Of a stretch of DNA of 5,549 nt, positions 5,064 through 5,549 are shown piece by piece. Both the position numbers and the translations under genes were made by a program. Each line of letters begins with the position of its first letter. Position 1 is the first letter of the stretch. The notes under the pieces are model-generated. The model had not been told where the DNA came from and did no database searches. It was given only the letters and a program-made list of their open reading frames with translations. This DNA is from an uncultured bacterium (GTDB lineage: Bacteria > Bacillota > Clostridia > Oscillospirales > Acutalibacteraceae). The stretch lies in contig CAMFFI010000085.1 of assembly GCA_945949625.1 (NCBI GenBank), positions 1 through 5,549 of the forward strand. The letters are read 5' to 3'.

Positions 5064-5549
5064 ATGAATTTTACAGCTCAAGATGTAAAAGCATTAAGAG
5101 AAAAAACAGGCTGCGGTATGATGGACTGCAAAAAAGCTCTTACAAATGCTAACGGCGATATGGATAAGGCTCTTGACTTTTTAAGAGAGCAGGGACTTGC
5201 AAAACAGGCTAAAAAAGCAAGCAGAGTTGCCGCTGAAGGTATTGCTTATGCTTGCACAAATGAAGATAAATCAGTCGGTGTTGTAATTGAAGTAAACGCC
5301 GAGACAGACTTTGTAGCTAAGAATGCAGACTTCCAGTCTTTTGTAAAGACCTGTGCTGAAACTGTTATGAATCAGAATCCTGCTGACGTTGAAGCTCTTT
5401 TGGCCTTAAAGGCAGAGGGAACAGAAATGACAGTAGCAGAGCTTTTACAGGAAAAAGTTCTTACAATCGGCGAGAATATTCAAATCAGACGTTTCCAGCG
5501 TCTTGAAGGTGCTTGTGTTGCCTATGTTCACGCTGGCGGAAAAATCGGC
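5064..5549 (+). CDS. tsf: Translation elongation factor Ts, N-terminal part (3' end outside window)
   Basis: EF-Ts is the nucleotide exchange factor that releases GDP from EF-Tu during protein synthesis in the cytoplasm. The first 162 residues are visible; the gene runs off the right edge with its frame open. The UBA-like N-terminal domain holds the family signature LREKTGCGMMDCKKAL (11-26) and DMDKALDFLREQGLAKQAKKASR (32-54). The second signature, VIEVNAETDFVAKN (74-87), contains TDFV (81-84), the segment that inserts near the Mg2+ site of EF-Tu. The core domain then continues through ENIQIRRFQRLEG to the edge. The start ATG at 5064 has a GAGAGGA ribosome binding site (5048-5054) nine bases upstream and gives the standard N-terminus. 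Family members are about 200 (short form) or 300 residues (long form); which one this is cannot be told here. It is cotranscribed with rpsB. Confidence 0.97.
   Translation, partial: MNFTAQDVKALREKTGCGMMDCKKALTNANGDMDKALDFLREQGLAKQAKKASRVAAEGIAYACTNEDKSVGVVIEVNAETDFVAKNADFQSFVKTCAETVMNQNPADVEALLALKAEGTEMTVAELLQEKVLTIGENIQIRRFQRLEGACVAYVHAGGKIG

Noticed and set aside
4550..5081. Minus-strand open frames of 72 and 88 codons opposite rpsB and the tsf start
   Set aside because: They are antisense to highly conserved ribosomal and elongation-factor genes, with composition expected of reverse-frame shadows.

Overview
The window is an AT-rich stretch of chromosome that reads as an anaerobic, endospore-forming, low-GC Firmicute, most likely a gut-type Clostridium relative (Ruminococcus/Eubacterium-like). 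This is inferred from the V-type ATPase genes, the YlmC/YmxH sporulation-family protein, a SleB-type cell-wall hydrolase, strong AGGAGG ribosome binding sites and the base composition. No species can be named from sequence alone. Everything seen is core chromosome: there is no sign of an insertion sequence, phage, CRISPR array or tRNA/rRNA gene.

Layout. Positions 2-1507 hold the end of a V-type ATPase operon on the plus strand: the C-terminal part of subunit B (ntpB), then complete subunit D (ntpD). This operon converges on a minus-strand DegV-family fatty-acid-binding protein gene (1733-2605). The gap between them carries two hairpin terminators, one of which looks usable in both directions. 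DegV is divergent from a small plus-strand gene for a YlmC/YmxH PRC-barrel protein (2693-2983), and the 87-bp divergent gap holds face-to-face overlapping promoters. After an AT-rich gap of 253 bp comes a membrane-anchored SleB-domain hydrolase with a TTG start and an acidic Thr/Glu/Pro-rich linker (3237-4094). It ends in a strong intrinsic terminator, whose tail overlaps the promoter of the translation operon rpsB (4281-5021) - tsf (5064 to the window edge). rpsB is preceded by a leader of about 109 nt with self-complementary segments, which may be an autoregulatory ribosomal-protein leader.

How the genes relate. The B and D subunits belong to one rotary enzyme. rpsB and tsf are a classic translation pair (small-subunit protein S2 and elongation factor Ts). 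YlmC and the SleB-domain protein both point to endospore biology but are probably separate transcription units. DegV has no fatty-acid kinase partner in view. I see no new multi-gene system here. The points worth a second look are regulatory: the overlapping divergent promoters at degV/ylmC, the rpsB leader, and the rpsB promoter nested in the upstream terminator. The domain make-up of the SleB-type protein is also of interest.
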